From: an uncultured Lachnospiraceae bacterium | GTDB taxonomy: Bacteria > Bacillota > Clostridia > Lachnospirales > Lachnospiraceae | NCBI GenBank assembly: GCA_947174665.1 | Contig: CAMWJV010000010.1 | Span: forward strand, 1 to 44,898 | Reading direction: 5' to 3' | DNA: 44,898 nucleotides | Part shown: piece after piece, positions 24,840-37,121 of the stretch | Numbering within the stretch: position 1 is the first letter of the stretch | Layout of the letters: each line of letters starts with the position of its first letter | Notes under the pieces: model-generated | The model's database searches: none | Told to the model about the DNA's origin: nothing | What the model saw: the letters and a program-made list of their open reading frames with translations, nothing else | Translations under genes and position numbers: made by a program

Positions 24840-24921
24840 CGATGTGAGCTTACGAGTTTAGGGGATAGAATGTTTTGAAAGCCGGTGTGTCAGTGCGCCG
24901 GCTTGGAAAGTGTCAGTTGCG

Positions 24922-25986
24922 ATGGAAACAGTGACAGTAAAGATCAGGCCGCATGCGGAGACGTTCACAGCGGAGGAAGATGCGGCATTGCGCCGGGCGG
25001 GCAGCATTATACAAAGCGGCGGGCTGGTGGCGTTTCCTACGGAGACTGTCTACGGCCTGGGGGGAGATGCCCTGAACAGGGAGTCCGCCCGGAAGATTTA
25101 TGCGGCAAAGGGGAGACCCTCGGATAATCCGCTGATCGTGCATATATGCAGACTGGAAGACATGGAAAAAATTGCCGGCCGTGTGCCGGAGGAGGCGTTC
25201 AGGATTGCGGAAGCCTTCTGGCCGGGGCCGCTGACGATGATACTGCATAAGACAGAATTGGTTCCAGCCGAGACTACCGGCGGCCTGGACACGGTGGCAG
25301 TGCGGTTCCCCTCGGATAAAACGGCCAGAAAGCTGATCGAGTACGGCGGGGGATATATTGCTGCCCCAAGCGCCAACCGCTCAGGGAGGCCGAGTCCTAC
25401 CCTGGCAAGATATGTAGCGCAGGATATGGACGGAAGGATAGACATGATCATAGACGGCGGCCGGGTGGGTATCGGACTGGAATCCACCATCCTTGATCTG
25501 ACCGTTTTGCCTCCCCAGATACTACGCCCCGGTTATGTGACCGGAGAAATGCTGAACAGAGTTCTGAAAGAAGTTGACACAGATGTCACAATTCTGGAAG
25601 CGGACAGCGGACAGGCTCCCAGAGCGCCCGGCATGAAGTACCGCCACTATGCGCCCAAGGGGGAGTTGACAATTGTGGAGGGGAGCTTTGATGCGGTAAT
25701 CGAATATATTAACAGGCAAACGGCGGCAGAGCAGGTACAGGGTGAAAGAACAGGAATCATCTGCACCAGTGAGAGCAGTCCGCGTTACTCGGCGGATGTG
25801 GTGAAGTGTGTGGGCAGCCGCAGAGATGAGGAAAGCATTGCAAGGAACCTTTTTTCGACCCTCCGGGAATTTGATGACGAATGTGTCACAAAAATATACG
25901 CAGAGGGCTTTGAAGCCGCAGGGCTGGGACAGGCCATCATGAACAGGCTGCTGAAGGCGGCGGGGCACAGGGTAGTTCAAGTGTGA
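24922..25986 (+). CDS. L-threonylcarbamoyladenylate synthase, Sua5 type
   Basis: About 354 residues: an N-terminal YrdC domain followed by a Sua5 C-terminal domain. Seen: GGLVAFPTETVYGLGGDA, KGRPSDNPLIVHI, FWPGPLTMIL, VAVRFPSD and APSANRSGRPSPT, all YrdC hallmarks; then RPGYVTGEM and PGMKYRHYAPKG linking to the Sua5 domain. The enzyme makes threonylcarbamoyl-AMP from threonine, bicarbonate and ATP for the t6A37 modification of tRNA. The ATG at 24922 matches the usual N-terminus; a GTG at 24910 is possible but its SD would be only three bases away. Followed by rpiB 64 bases later, the usual Firmicutes order. Confidence 0.94.
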   Translation: METVTVKIRPHAETFTAEEDAALRRAGSIIQSGGLVAFPTETVYGLGGDALNRESARKIYAAKGRPSDNPLIVHICRLEDMEKIAGRVPEEAFRIAEAFWPGPLTMILHKTELVPAETTGGLDTVAVRFPSDKTARKLIEYGGGYIAAPSANRSGRPSPTLARYVAQDMDGRIDMIIDGGRVGIGLESTILDLTVLPPQILRPGYVTGEMLNRVLKEVDTDVTILEADSGQAPRAPGMKYRHYAPKGELTIVEGSFDAVIEYINRQTAAEQVQGERTGIICTSESSPRYSADVVKCVGSRRDEESIARNLFSTLREFDDECVTKIYAEGFEAAGLGQAIMNRLLKAAGHRVVQV

Positions 25987-26050
25987 AGGGAATGAAACAA
26001 AAGGTAATGAAAGATCGTCAATATAATTATGAAAGGCAGGAGGAGAAAAA

Positions 26051-26485
26051 ATGATTGCAATCGGAAGTGATCATGGCGGTTATGAATTGAAGGAAAATGT
26101 GAAGCGTTATCTGGAGGAGAAAAACATTCCATACCGGGATATGGGGTGCAACAGCAATGCATCGGTGGATTACCCTGTATACGGCCGCGCGGTGGCAGAG
26201 TCGGTGGCGGAAGGAACCTGCGAGAAGGGAATTGTCATCTGCACTACGGGTATCGGCATCAGCATGGTTGCAAACAAAGTGCCGGGTGTGCGCTGCGCCC
26301 TATGCTCGGATACTCTTTCCGCAAGGATGACCAGACTGCATAATGATGCAAATGTGCTTGCACTGGGCGGCGGAATGGTGGGGACAAACCTTGCCCTGGA
26401 CATTGTGGAGACTTTCCTGAACACGGACTTTTCAGGTGAGGAGAAACATCGGCGCAGAGTTGACATGATAGAGGGAGGAAAATAA
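26051..26485 (+). CDS. rpiB: ribose 5-phosphate isomerase B
   Basis: A 144-residue RpiB. The N-terminus [14 protein letters not shown], then [11 protein letters not shown], the catalytic-cysteine block [23 protein letters not shown] and [15 protein letters not shown] are diagnostic. It interconverts ribulose 5-phosphate and ribose 5-phosphate in the pentose phosphate pathway, feeding PRPP synthesis used by the next gene. GCAGGAGGAG precedes the ATG. One base separates its stop from upp, so the two are translationally linked. Confidence 0.97.
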   Translation: MIAIGSDHGGYELKENVKRYLEEKNIPYRDMGCNSNASVDYPVYGRAVAESVAEGTCEKGIVICTTGIGISMVANKVPGVRCALCSDTLSARMTRLHNDANVLALGGGMVGTNLALDIVETFLNTDFSGEEKHRRRVDMIEGGK

Positions 26486-26486
26486 A

Positions 26487-27116
26487 ATGGCAAAAGTAGT
26501 GATTATGGATCACCCGCTGATTCAGCACAAGATCGGTTTCATCCGCAGGCAGGAGACAGGCACTAAGGATTTCAGGCAGACTATCAGTGAGATTGCCATG
26601 CTGATCTGCTATGAGGCAACCCGTGATCTGAAACTGGAGGATGTGGAGATTACCACGCCAATCTGTACCACAACCGCAAAGGAACTGAGCGGCAAAAAAC
26701 TGGCGGTGGTTCCGATCCTGCGCGCCGGTCTTGGCATGGTGGACGGCATACTGGAGCTGATTCCTGCCGCAAAGGTAGGGCATATCGGCCTTTACAGGGA
26801 TCCGGAGACCTTAAAACCCGTGGAGTATTACTGCAAGCTTCCGGCGGACTGTGCGGAGAGGGAAGTGTTTGTGGTAGATCCCATGCTGGCTACCGGAGGT
26901 TCCTCTGCAGCGGCGATTCAGATGCTGAAAGACAGGGGCTGCAAAAACATTCATTTCATGTGCATCATTGCCGCACCCGAAGGAATTAAGGCTATGGAGG
27001 AGGCTCATCCGGATGTGGACATGTATGTAGGCGCTCTGGATGAGAGGTTGAATGACCATGGGTACATCGTTCCCGGTCTGGGGGATGCAGGAGACCGCAT
27101 TTTCGGTACAAAATAG
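26487..27116 (+). CDS. upp: uracil phosphoribosyltransferase
   Basis: A 209-residue UPRT, normal length. Seen: [19 protein letters not shown] at the N-terminus, [15 protein letters not shown], the PRPP-binding loop [15 protein letters not shown] and a C-terminal [17 protein letters not shown], the uracil-binding end. It salvages uracil to UMP using PRPP. The flanking rpiB and dCMP deaminase genes fit a nucleotide-supply cluster. SD GGGAGGAAAA lies across the end of rpiB. Confidence 0.98.
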   Translation: MAKVVIMDHPLIQHKIGFIRRQETGTKDFRQTISEIAMLICYEATRDLKLEDVEITTPICTTTAKELSGKKLAVVPILRAGLGMVDGILELIPAAKVGHIGLYRDPETLKPVEYYCKLPADCAEREVFVVDPMLATGGSSAAAIQMLKDRGCKNIHFMCIIAAPEGIKAMEEAHPDVDMYVGALDERLNDHGYIVPGLGDAGDRIFGTK

Positions 27117-27136
27117 AGATGGGGAGAGAAGACGGC

Positions 27137-27619
27137 ATGGGAAAGAGAGAAGACTATATCAGCTGGGATGAGTACTTTATGGGAGTGGCATACCTCTCCG
27201 GCATGCGCTCAAAGGACCCCGGCACCCAGGTGGGAGCGTGTATTGTCAGCAGTGACAATAAAATATTGTCCATGGGCTACAACGGATTTCCCATGGGCTG
27301 CTCGGATGATGCCTTTCCCTGGGACAGGGAAGGGGAAGAACTGAACACAAAGTATCCCTTTGTCACTCACAGCGAACTGAACGCTATCTTAAATTACAGA
27401 GGGGGTTCTCTGGAGGGCACGAAGATATATGTATCTCTTTTTCCCTGCAATGAGTGCGCAAAGGCAATCATACAGGCAGGTATCAGGACGGTGGTGTATG
27501 ACAGTGACAAATACGAGGGAACACCGGGAAACCGTGCGTCCAAGAGGATGTTTGACGCGGCAGGGGTGAACTATGTTCCTTATTCCCGCACAGGGCGGCA
27601 GATACATATTCAGGTCTAG
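27137..27619 (+). CDS. deoxycytidylate (dCMP) deaminase
   Basis: About 160 residues with the zinc-deaminase core: THSELNAIL (H78-x-E80) and FPCNECAKAI (C104, C107), plus GTQVGACIVSSDNKILSMGYNGFP. It converts dCMP to dUMP for thymidylate synthesis; in some Firmicutes the gene is called comEB. The ATG at 27137 is preferred over one at 27119 because GGGGAGAG lies at a good distance and the extra six residues have no counterpart in the family. It follows upp by 20 bases. Confidence 0.94.
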   Translation: MGKREDYISWDEYFMGVAYLSGMRSKDPGTQVGACIVSSDNKILSMGYNGFPMGCSDDAFPWDREGEELNTKYPFVTHSELNAILNYRGGSLEGTKIYVSLFPCNECAKAIIQAGIRTVVYDSDKYEGTPGNRASKRMFDAAGVNYVPYSRTGRQIHIQV

Positions 27620-27630
27620 AGAAAGGCAGG

Positions 27631-28857
27631 TTGCAACAGTTGAGGGTCTGGAAGAAGAGGACGGCTGCTTTGATGGCAGCGGTATTGATAGCCGCGGCGG
27701 TTTCCGATGATTCGGGCAGAACCGGCGGCATGGGGGGCACCGGGGTGAATATTTTTCCCGGTGTGCTTGTGGTGTCCGCAACTTCCAGTACCCAGCAGCA
27801 GATCAATGAGGGTGAACAGAGAAGGCAGGAATTGGAAGACGAGAAAAATAAGAGCGAGGAACAGCTGGGACACCTGCAGGGTGAGCAGAAGAGCCTGCGG
27901 AGAGAACTGAACAACCTGAATGAGCAGCTGACCCAGGTGGTCGAAAACCTGGAGGACCTGGAGCAGCAGATCAGGGACAAGGAGCAGGAGATTGTTGATA
28001 CCCAGGCGGCGCTGGAGGAGGCAAAGGCCACGGAGGAGTGGCAGTACGAATGTATGGTGGAGAGAGTCCGGGCCATGTACGAGATGCAGGACGAAAGCTA
28101 TCTCAATGCATTGCTGAAGGAAAACAGCATTGCGGGTATACTGAATGCGGCGGACTACATTGAGAAAGTGGCGGTTTATGAGCGGAAGAAGATGGACGAG
28201 TACATGGCGAACCGCGTTTACATTGAGGAGCAGGAGGCCAGACTACAGGACGAAAAGATTAATCTGGATATGCTGAAGGTTCAGGCGGAAGCGGAAAAGG
28301 AAAAGGTTTCGGGCCTGATAAGCCAGACCTCCAACGCTATCGCCAACTACGGCGATCAGATTGCCGATGCGGAGCAGAAAACGAGAGAGATCGAAGATCA
28401 GATTAAAAAAGAAGAAGAAAACCTGGAGTATCTGCGGAAGAAGCTTGCAGAGGAAATCGCTTTGTCCAAAGCGGCTGCTAACGCCGCCTGGCGGGATATT
28501 TCCGAGGTGACTTTCAGCGCCGGCGATCGCAAACTGCTTGCAAACCTGATTTACTGTGAGGCGGGCGGAGAACCCTACGAGGGACAGGTGGCAGTGGGAA
28601 GTGTGGTCATAAACAGAGTGCTGAGCGCCAAATTTCCGAGTACCGTGATGGGAGTTATCTACCAGAACAGACAATTTTCACCGGTGGCCAGCGGCAGGCT
28701 GGCCTTGGCGCTTGAGGCGGACAAGGCCACTGAGTCCTGTTACAGGGCCGCGGATGAGGCTATGGCCGGTGTGACAAATGTGGGAAACTGTGTCTTTTTC
28801 CGCACACCGATTCCGGGACTGACCGGAATCAGTATCGGCGGACATATATTTTATTAA
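27631..28857 (+). CDS. secreted coiled-coil cell-wall hydrolase with SleB-type domain
   Basis: About 408 residues. A signal-peptide-like start (WKKRTAALMAAVLIAAAV) is followed by a long coiled coil (about 50-270), rich in Q/E/K/L heptads as in PcsB/CwlO-type proteins, and a C-terminal Hydrolase_2 (SleB) domain: GDRKLLANLIYCEAGGEPY, GQVAVGSVVINRVLS, IYQNRQFSPVASGRL and GNCVFFRTP. SleB domains are lytic transglycosylases of the spore cortex; fusion to a coiled coil suggests instead a vegetative hydrolase controlled by a divisome-type partner. The TTG at 27631 is the best upstream start (AAAGGCAGG just before); it overlaps no other gene. 11 bases after the deaminase gene. Confidence 0.85.
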   Translation: MQQLRVWKKRTAALMAAVLIAAAVSDDSGRTGGMGGTGVNIFPGVLVVSATSSTQQQINEGEQRRQELEDEKNKSEEQLGHLQGEQKSLRRELNNLNEQLTQVVENLEDLEQQIRDKEQEIVDTQAALEEAKATEEWQYECMVERVRAMYEMQDESYLNALLKENSIAGILNAADYIEKVAVYERKKMDEYMANRVYIEEQEARLQDEKINLDMLKVQAEAEKEKVSGLISQTSNAIANYGDQIADAEQKTREIEDQIKKEEENLEYLRKKLAEEIALSKAAANAAWRDISEVTFSAGDRKLLANLIYCEAGGEPYEGQVAVGSVVINRVLSAKFPSTVMGVIYQNRQFSPVASGRLALALEADKATESCYRAADEAMAGVTNVGNCVFFRTPIPGLTGISIGGHIFY

Positions 28858-28867
28858 GAAAGCTCAG

Positions 28868-28923
28868 TCTCAATGCAAGAACAGCCCGCACGCTTGCGCG
28901 CAGGGCTGTCTTTGCATTAGAGA
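28868..28923 (+). terminator. long imperfect hairpin after the SleB-domain gene
   Basis: TCTCAATGCAAGAACAGCCC is nearly complementary to GGGCTGTCTTTGCATTAGAGA across a GC-rich loop (28868-28923). No T run follows, so it is more a 3'-stabilising structure than a classical terminator. Confidence 0.5.
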
Positions 28924-28986
28924 CGCTAGACCGTATGAGCAAAAAAGCACTGCGAAAAAATGAGCAGGGCGATTTGCGAATACGGG

Positions 28987-29020
28987 CGGATTGCGGAAGC
29001 ATGGAATGCGAAGCAATCCG
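28987..29020. repeat. nested palindromic element
   Basis: CGGATTGC (28987-28994) pairs with GCAATCCG (29013-29020); inside, GCAT pairs with ATGC around GGA. It sits between convergent genes and could be a member of a dispersed intergenic palindrome family. Confidence 0.5.
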
Positions 29021-29052
29021 GAGCTTTCTGACGAAAACGATGAAATAATGAG

Positions 29053-29535
29053 TCACAGGCCAAGGCTGTTCAGAGAAGACTGAAGCCTGTCAAATTTATC
29101 GCGGTAAATAATGGTGAGCAGATGATTCAGATTACGCAGGCAGGTGGTCATCTGCTCTTTTGTTATGAGGCCACGCTCCAGGGCCTCTGCCAGTTCATCC
29201 AGGTCCACTACCTCCATATGCCCATCCGGATAGAGTATCACATCCACAAGCAGATCGGTAATTGTCAGGGCGCATTCTGAGGAATCAAAGTCATAGTCCA
29301 CAATATCGCAGTACCAGTATAACAGAGTGCCGTCCGCTTTGTATATTTTGCTGACTTTGATGCCTTCCCGAAAAAAGTAGCAGGAGCAGCCGTGGGAAAA
29401 ATTAGGTTTTGGGCGAATTGTGTTCCACTTGGTTACAAGAAACTCATCGTTTTGTTCGACGATAACATCATCCTTCAGCAGGATGCACTCTGCAGGTATC
29501 AGTCTGCGCCGGTAAAGTCTGGAAACTTTGTTCAT
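29053..29535 (-). CDS. DUF402 domain protein
   Basis: A 160-residue protein. The DUF402 pattern is visible: YKADGTLLYWYCDIVDYDF followed by LTITDLLVDVILYPDGHMEVVDLDEL, and a C-terminal helical tail. In the family some members are nucleoside di/triphosphate phosphatases (Ntdp) with metal-binding acidic residues in the YCDI and DLLVDV region; activity of this one is unproven. AAAGGGG lies upstream of the ATG. The gene is downstream of a GNAT gene on the same strand (51-base gap), convergent with the SleB gene. Confidence 0.85.
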   Translation of the reverse strand: MNKVSRLYRRRLIPAECILLKDDVIVEQNDEFLVTKWNTIRPKPNFSHGCSCYFFREGIKVSKIYKADGTLLYWYCDIVDYDFDSSECALTITDLLVDVILYPDGHMEVVDLDELAEALERGLITKEQMTTCLRNLNHLLTIIYRDKFDRLQSSLNSLGL

Positions 29536-29586
29536 ATGGAACCCCTTTCTTTTGCGGCGCTGAAGGCCGCTGTTTATGTGATAGTA

Positions 29587-30132
29587 TCAGGGCTGCTGTT
29601 CCAACAGGGGAAACGGTATGAAAGGCATGGGGGGAACCGTATGAGGGCACAGCTCTTTTTCCATCCATATCATATCGTGCCACTTGCCGTGTTTGAAGCC
29701 CGAGGCATGGAAGTGGGCCACGGTGTGGTAGCCGAAATGTTCATGAAAAGAACTGCTGGCGGGATGGGGGTAGGCAATGCAGGCGCACAGATTGCAGATA
29801 TGCTGTCTGCGAAGAAGCTCTTCCAGTGCACTGTACAGTGCTGCGCCGATTCCTTTTCCGGTATGAGCTTCCCGCACATAGACAGAAGTCTCGACGGACC
29901 AGTCATAAGCCGCCCTGCCCTTGAAAGCAGAGGCATAGGCATATCCGAGAATGATACCGTTCTCCTCGGCGGCCAGGTAGGGATATTTTTCCAGTGTGTG
30001 CCGGAGACGGCTCTCAAATTCCTCCACGGAGGGGACCTCGTATTCAAATGTTATGCAGGTATGCTCTACATAGGGCGCGTAGATTTCCAGCAGCTGCCCG
30101 GAATCCCGGGGCGTGGCAATGCGGATATTCAT
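29587..30132 (-). CDS. GNAT-family N-acetyltransferase, phosphinothricin-acetyltransferase type
   Basis: About 181 residues. MNIRIATPRDSGQLLEIYAPYV and ITFEYEVPSVEEFESRL are typical of the Pat/Bar subgroup; the acetyl-CoA site appears as VYVREAHTGKGIGAALYSALE and GYHTVAHFHASGFKHGKWHDMIWMEK closes the fold. It acetylates a small amine substrate with acetyl-CoA; methionine sulfoximine-like compounds are known family substrates but the substrate here is unknown. The ATG at 30132 begins at the conserved N-terminus; an upstream in-frame ATG adds unconserved residues. Confidence 0.88.
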   Translation of the reverse strand: MNIRIATPRDSGQLLEIYAPYVEHTCITFEYEVPSVEEFESRLRHTLEKYPYLAAEENGIILGYAYASAFKGRAAYDWSVETSVYVREAHTGKGIGAALYSALEELLRRQHICNLCACIAYPHPASSSFHEHFGYHTVAHFHASGFKHGKWHDMIWMEKELCPHTVPPMPFIPFPLLEQQP

Positions 30133-30166
30133 GGCCGTATCGGTTCCTTTCGTAAACTTTGTACAA

Positions 30167-30195
30167 ATACTACAACCGTTAGGTCGCGGAGTCAA
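30167..30195 (-). promoter_or_regulatory. promoter of the GNAT gene
   Basis: On the minus strand TTGACT (30190-30195), 17 bases, TAGTAT (30167-30172). It lies back to back with the atp promoter. Confidence 0.6.
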
Positions 30196-30215
30196 TGGTA
30201 AGTTGTAAATATTTC

Positions 30216-30244
30216 TAGACTTTTTTGAATAAATTGGATATAAT
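30216..30244 (+). promoter_or_regulatory. promoter of the atp operon
   Basis: TAGACT (30216-30221), 17 bases, perfect TATAAT (30239-30244). The expected transcription start, about 30251, coincides with the first usable start codon of the operon. Confidence 0.65.
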
Positions 30245-30251
30245 GAGAGTT

Positions 30252-30515
30252 ATGAAACATCGGGATGATGATAAGAAAGAAACGTTTAAAATACTACCCC
30301 TGATTACACAGATGGGCCTGGTTATGATCGCGTCCGTGGGAATGACGACTGCACTGGGAATTTGGCTGGACCGCAGGCTGGGGACCTCATATATCACGGT
30401 AATCCTGTTTTTTGTCGGAGCTGTGGCGGGATGTCAGGGGGTTTATCGTCTGGTTAAGAAGATATGCAGGGATGAAGACGGAAAAGATGATACAGTATCT
30501 AAAAAGGGCAGATAG
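30252..30515 (+). CDS. AtpZ/AtpI-like small membrane protein
   Basis: About 87 residues with two membrane helices: ITQMGLVMIASVGMTTALGIWL and YITVILFFVGAVAGCQGVYRLV, separated by a short DRRLGTS loop. This is the AtpZ (F1Fo-associated) pattern, proteins thought to assist c-ring assembly or divalent cation uptake. It opens the atp operon. Start choice is unclear: ATG at 30243 lies inside the -10 box, so 30252 is preferred, giving an almost leaderless message. The end overlaps the next gene by 29 bases. Confidence 0.78.
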   Translation: MKHRDDDKKETFKILPLITQMGLVMIASVGMTTALGIWLDRRLGTSYITVILFFVGAVAGCQGVYRLVKKICRDEDGKDDTVSKKGR

Positions 30516-30945
30516 AACATTGCTGGAAATGCATACGGGTATGCTGATGTATGGGATTGTATGTCAGGCAGTGGGCTTATTTTTCGCGAAAGAGCAGCCC
30601 CGATATGCTTCGAGCCTGTGGTTTGGCATTCTTTTTGCAGTGACGGCCAGCATCCACATGGCCAGAACCCTGGACAGGGCTTTGACGGACAGCGCGTCCG
30701 CCTCAAAAATAATTACCCGGGGATATGTTTTTCGGTATCTGATGGTAATAGTGATTCTGGCTATTATCTCGGTGACGAATGTGATGGATACCCTGATTGT
30801 GTTTCTGGGGTACATGAGCCTGAAGATAACGGCATATCTGCAGCCGTTTATTCATAAATTCTATAATATGTTGTTTCATGAGACCGACCCTGTGCCCCAG
30901 GCGCTTCCTGACGAGGAAACCCGGGAGCCGGAAGAAGCCTCTTAA
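30487..30945 (+). CDS. ATP synthase I-like membrane protein
   Basis: About 152 residues with four predicted membrane segments (HTGMLMYGIVCQAVGLFF, SLWFGILFAVTASIHM, YLMVIVILAIISVTNV, TLIVFLGYMSLKITAYL) and an acidic cytoplasmic tail. Position between AtpZ and atpB and the topology match the AtpI-like proteins of atp operons that aid c-ring assembly. The ATG at 30487 begins inside the previous gene; upstream ATGs at 30472 and 30412 are possible. Confidence 0.75.
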   Translation: MIQYLKRADRTLLEMHTGMLMYGIVCQAVGLFFAKEQPRYASSLWFGILFAVTASIHMARTLDRALTDSASASKIITRGYVFRYLMVIVILAIISVTNVMDTLIVFLGYMSLKITAYLQPFIHKFYNMLFHETDPVPQALPDEETREPEEAS

Positions 30946-31001
30946 GGAGGGTGTAAAAACTCTCCGGATAAACAAAATACGAGAGAAGAGGAGGTGAGAG
31001 T

Positions 31002-31742
31002 ATGGAGCATGGGATATTGTTATCCGGCGGTGGCGACGTGGATTTTATGATTCACGGGGTCTTTCAGTATTCCTTTTTCGGACATACAGTCTGGATAACA
31101 ACTACACACGTATGCGTATTGTTTGTCATGCTGATTCTGATCGTCTTTGCTGTTGCGGCAAAGCGCTGTATGGCAAAGGCATCCGAGGTGCCCGGCAGTT
31201 TCCAGAATATAGTGGAGCTGATCGTGGAAAAGCTGGACGGCATGGTGGATGTCTCTATGGAGGCATCGGCGCCGAAATACTATAATTACATCGGTACCGT
31301 ATTTATCTTTATTCTGGTCAGCAACATATCGGGTCTCCTGGGTCTGCGTCCGCCTACTGCGGATTACGGAGTGACACTGCCGCTTGCCCTGATTACCTTT
31401 ATGCTGATTCGCATCAACAAATGGAAATATCAGAAACCGCTGACAATCTGGGAAGATTATTGTTCTCCTCTTCCCAAATGGCTGCCGATCTGGGTTCCGA
31501 TCAACATTATCAGTAACCTGGCTGTACCGGTTTCGTTATCCCTGCGTCTGTTTGCCAACGTCCTGTCGGGAACGGCGATGATGGCGCTGGTGTACGGTCT
31601 GTTGGGCTGGTTTGCTACTCTGTGGCCGGCTGCGCTGCATGTGTATTTTGATTTGTTCTCAGGAGCAATTCAAACGTATGTATTTTGTATGCTGACCATG
31701 ACCTACGTCGCAAATGAGATAGGTGATGGGACGCGCCGCTAA
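31002..31742 (+). CDS. atpB: ATP synthase Fo subunit a
   Basis: A 246-residue polytopic membrane protein. The signature SLRLFANVLSGTAMMALVYG contains the essential arginine that faces the c-ring ion site, and LFSGAIQTYVFCMLTMTYV is the last helix. It provides the two ion half-channels. GAGGAGGTGAG lies upstream of the ATG. It is followed by a 123-base gap with RNA hairpins before atpE. Confidence 0.96.
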   Translation: MEHGILLSGGGDVDFMIHGVFQYSFFGHTVWITTTHVCVLFVMLILIVFAVAAKRCMAKASEVPGSFQNIVELIVEKLDGMVDVSMEASAPKYYNYIGTVFIFILVSNISGLLGLRPPTADYGVTLPLALITFMLIRINKWKYQKPLTIWEDYCSPLPKWLPIWVPINIISNLAVPVSLSLRLFANVLSGTAMMALVYGLLGWFATLWPAALHVYFDLFSGAIQTYVFCMLTMTYVANEIGDGTRR

Positions 31743-31752
31743 CAAGATGAAA

Positions 31753-31829
31753 AGAATTTGTAATGTTTCAAAGGACGAAACATAACAAATTCTATGTTTC
31801 ATCTGACAAAAATCACTAAAGTGATTTTT
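31753..31829 (+). other. hairpins between atpB and atpE
   Basis: AGAATTTGT-A-ATGTTTC (31753-31769) pairs with GAAACAT-A-ACAAATTCT (31777-31793). The ATGTTTC heptamer recurs at 31794-31800, so GAAACAT could pair with either copy. A second stem, AAAAATCACT/AGTGATTTTT (31808-31829), follows. Together they could set the high expression of the c subunit by processing, stabilisation or attenuation. Confidence 0.65.
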
Positions 31830-31853
31830 GAAATATTTTCAACACATTTTTAG

Positions 31854-32120
<267 letters not shown>

Positions 32121-32170
32121 GCTTAGGCGGCATACCGTTAAGCTTATAAAAGGCAGAAAGGAGGCAGAGG

Positions 32171-32700
32171 ATGATACTTTTAACAGAGAGCCCGTCGCTG
32201 TCAAGACTGTTCGATCTGGACTGGCAGCTGATTGCTGATGCCTGCCTGCTCATTATAGCGATGTTTGCGCTGTTCCTTATCATGAGCTATTTTCTGTTCA
32301 ATCCGGCGAGGAAGATGCTGAACAGCCGTAAGGAGAAAATACGCACTGAGCTGGAGACGGCAAAACAGGACATGGACGAGGCAGGACGCCTGAAGGAAGA
32401 ATATGAGAGCAGGCTGAAGGAAATCGACAAGGAGGCGGAAGGCATCCTGAGCGAAGCCCGGAAGAAGGCACTGAACAACGAGAATCAGATTATTGCTCAG
32501 GCGAAGGAAGAAGCGGCACGCATTCTGGAGCGGGCAAAGACGGAAGCCGAGCTTGAGAAGCAGAAGATTTCCGATGAAGTAAAGCGGGAGATTGTTGCAG
32601 TTGCAGCTATCATGGCCGGAAAGGTTGTGTCCGCATCCATTGACACTACCGTGCAAAGCCAGCTGATTGATGAAACCTTAAAGGAAATAGGTGATAAGAC

Positions 32701-32713
<13 letters not shown>
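32171..32713 (+). CDS. atpF: ATP synthase Fo subunit b
   Basis: A 180-residue protein with one N-terminal membrane helix (residues ~20-45) followed by FNPARKMLNSRKEKI, the family turn, and a long charged helix dominated by E/K/A heptads (about 50-140). It forms the peripheral stalk with delta. The SD is AAAGGAGG. Its last 13 bases overlap the start of atpH. Confidence 0.95.
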
Positions 32714-34807
<2,094 letters not shown>

Positions 34808-34823
34808 AAAGGAGATATGTAAT

Positions 34824-35687
34824 ATGGCATCAATGCGTGATATAAAGCGCCGAAAGAACAGTATTCAGGGCACTCAGCAGATTACAAAGGCGATGAAGCT
34901 GGTGTCCACCGTAAAGCTGCAGCGTGCCAGGACAAATGCGGAGCGTTCCAAGGAATATTTTAACTGTATGTACGACACGGTGAACAGTATCTTAAAGCGT
35001 GTGGGACATGTGGAACACAGGTATCTGACTCCCGGAGATTCACAGAAGAAGGCTGTCATTGTCATCACCGGCAACAGAGGTCTGGCGGGCGGCTACAATT
35101 CCAATGTGGAAAAGCTGGTTACCAGACATCCGGAGTGGACCAGGGAAGACCTGGTGGTGTACACTATCGGAAGTAAAGGGCGCGAGACTTTTCTGAGACA
35201 TGGGTACGAAGTGAAGGCGTGCAACAATGATATTGTGGAAAGTCCTGCCTACACGGATGCAATGGGAGTTTCGGAGGAACTCCTTAAATCCTATGCAGAC
35301 GGTGAGATAGGTGAGATTTATCTGGCATACACCGCTTTTAAAAATACGGTGAGCCATGTACCCACTCTGTTGAAGCTGCTGCCCGTGGAGATTTCGGGGG
35401 AATCCGGTGAGAAGGAAAGCGGTGCATCCGCCATCATGAATTTTGAGCCGGAGGACGTGGAAGCGCTCGACATGATTATTCCCAAGTATGTGACAAGTCT
35501 GATCTACGGTGCGCTGATGGAGGCCGTGGCCAGCGAGAACGGTGCGCGTATGCAGGCGATGGATAACGCTACCAGCAATGCGGAAGAAATGATAAGCGAT
35601 TTGACGCTGAAGTATAACAGGGCTCGTCAGGGCTCTATTACACAGGAACTGACAGAAATTATCGCCGGTGCGGAGGCAATAGGATAA
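34824..35687 (+). CDS. atpG: ATP synthase F1 subunit gamma
   Basis: A 287-residue gamma subunit. N-terminal helix MRDIKRRKNSIQGTQQITKAMKLVSTVKL, the GNRGLAGGYNSN region and the C-terminal ENGARMQAMDNATSNAEEMI/ LTLKYNRARQGSITQELTEI block are all present. It is the central rotor shaft. The ATG at 34824 (MASMRD) has GGAGA upstream and agrees with homologues; a frame extending back into atpA is not a start. Confidence 0.97.
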   Translation: MASMRDIKRRKNSIQGTQQITKAMKLVSTVKLQRARTNAERSKEYFNCMYDTVNSILKRVGHVEHRYLTPGDSQKKAVIVITGNRGLAGGYNSNVEKLVTRHPEWTREDLVVYTIGSKGRETFLRHGYEVKACNNDIVESPAYTDAMGVSEELLKSYADGEIGEIYLAYTAFKNTVSHVPTLLKLLPVEISGESGEKESGASAIMNFEPEDVEALDMIIPKYVTSLIYGALMEAVASENGARMQAMDNATSNAEEMISDLTLKYNRARQGSITQELTEIIAGAEAIG

Positions 35688-35707
35688 GCCCGGCAGAAAA
35701 GAGGTAA

Positions 35708-37105
<1,398 letters not shown>

Positions 37106-37121
37106 CAGGAGGTAGCTGAAA

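Noticed and set aside
28935..29048. A 37-codon open frame (MSKKALRKNEQG...) after the SleB-domain gene
   Set aside because: There is no ribosome-binding site, the frame covers a palindromic element, and no family is recognisable.
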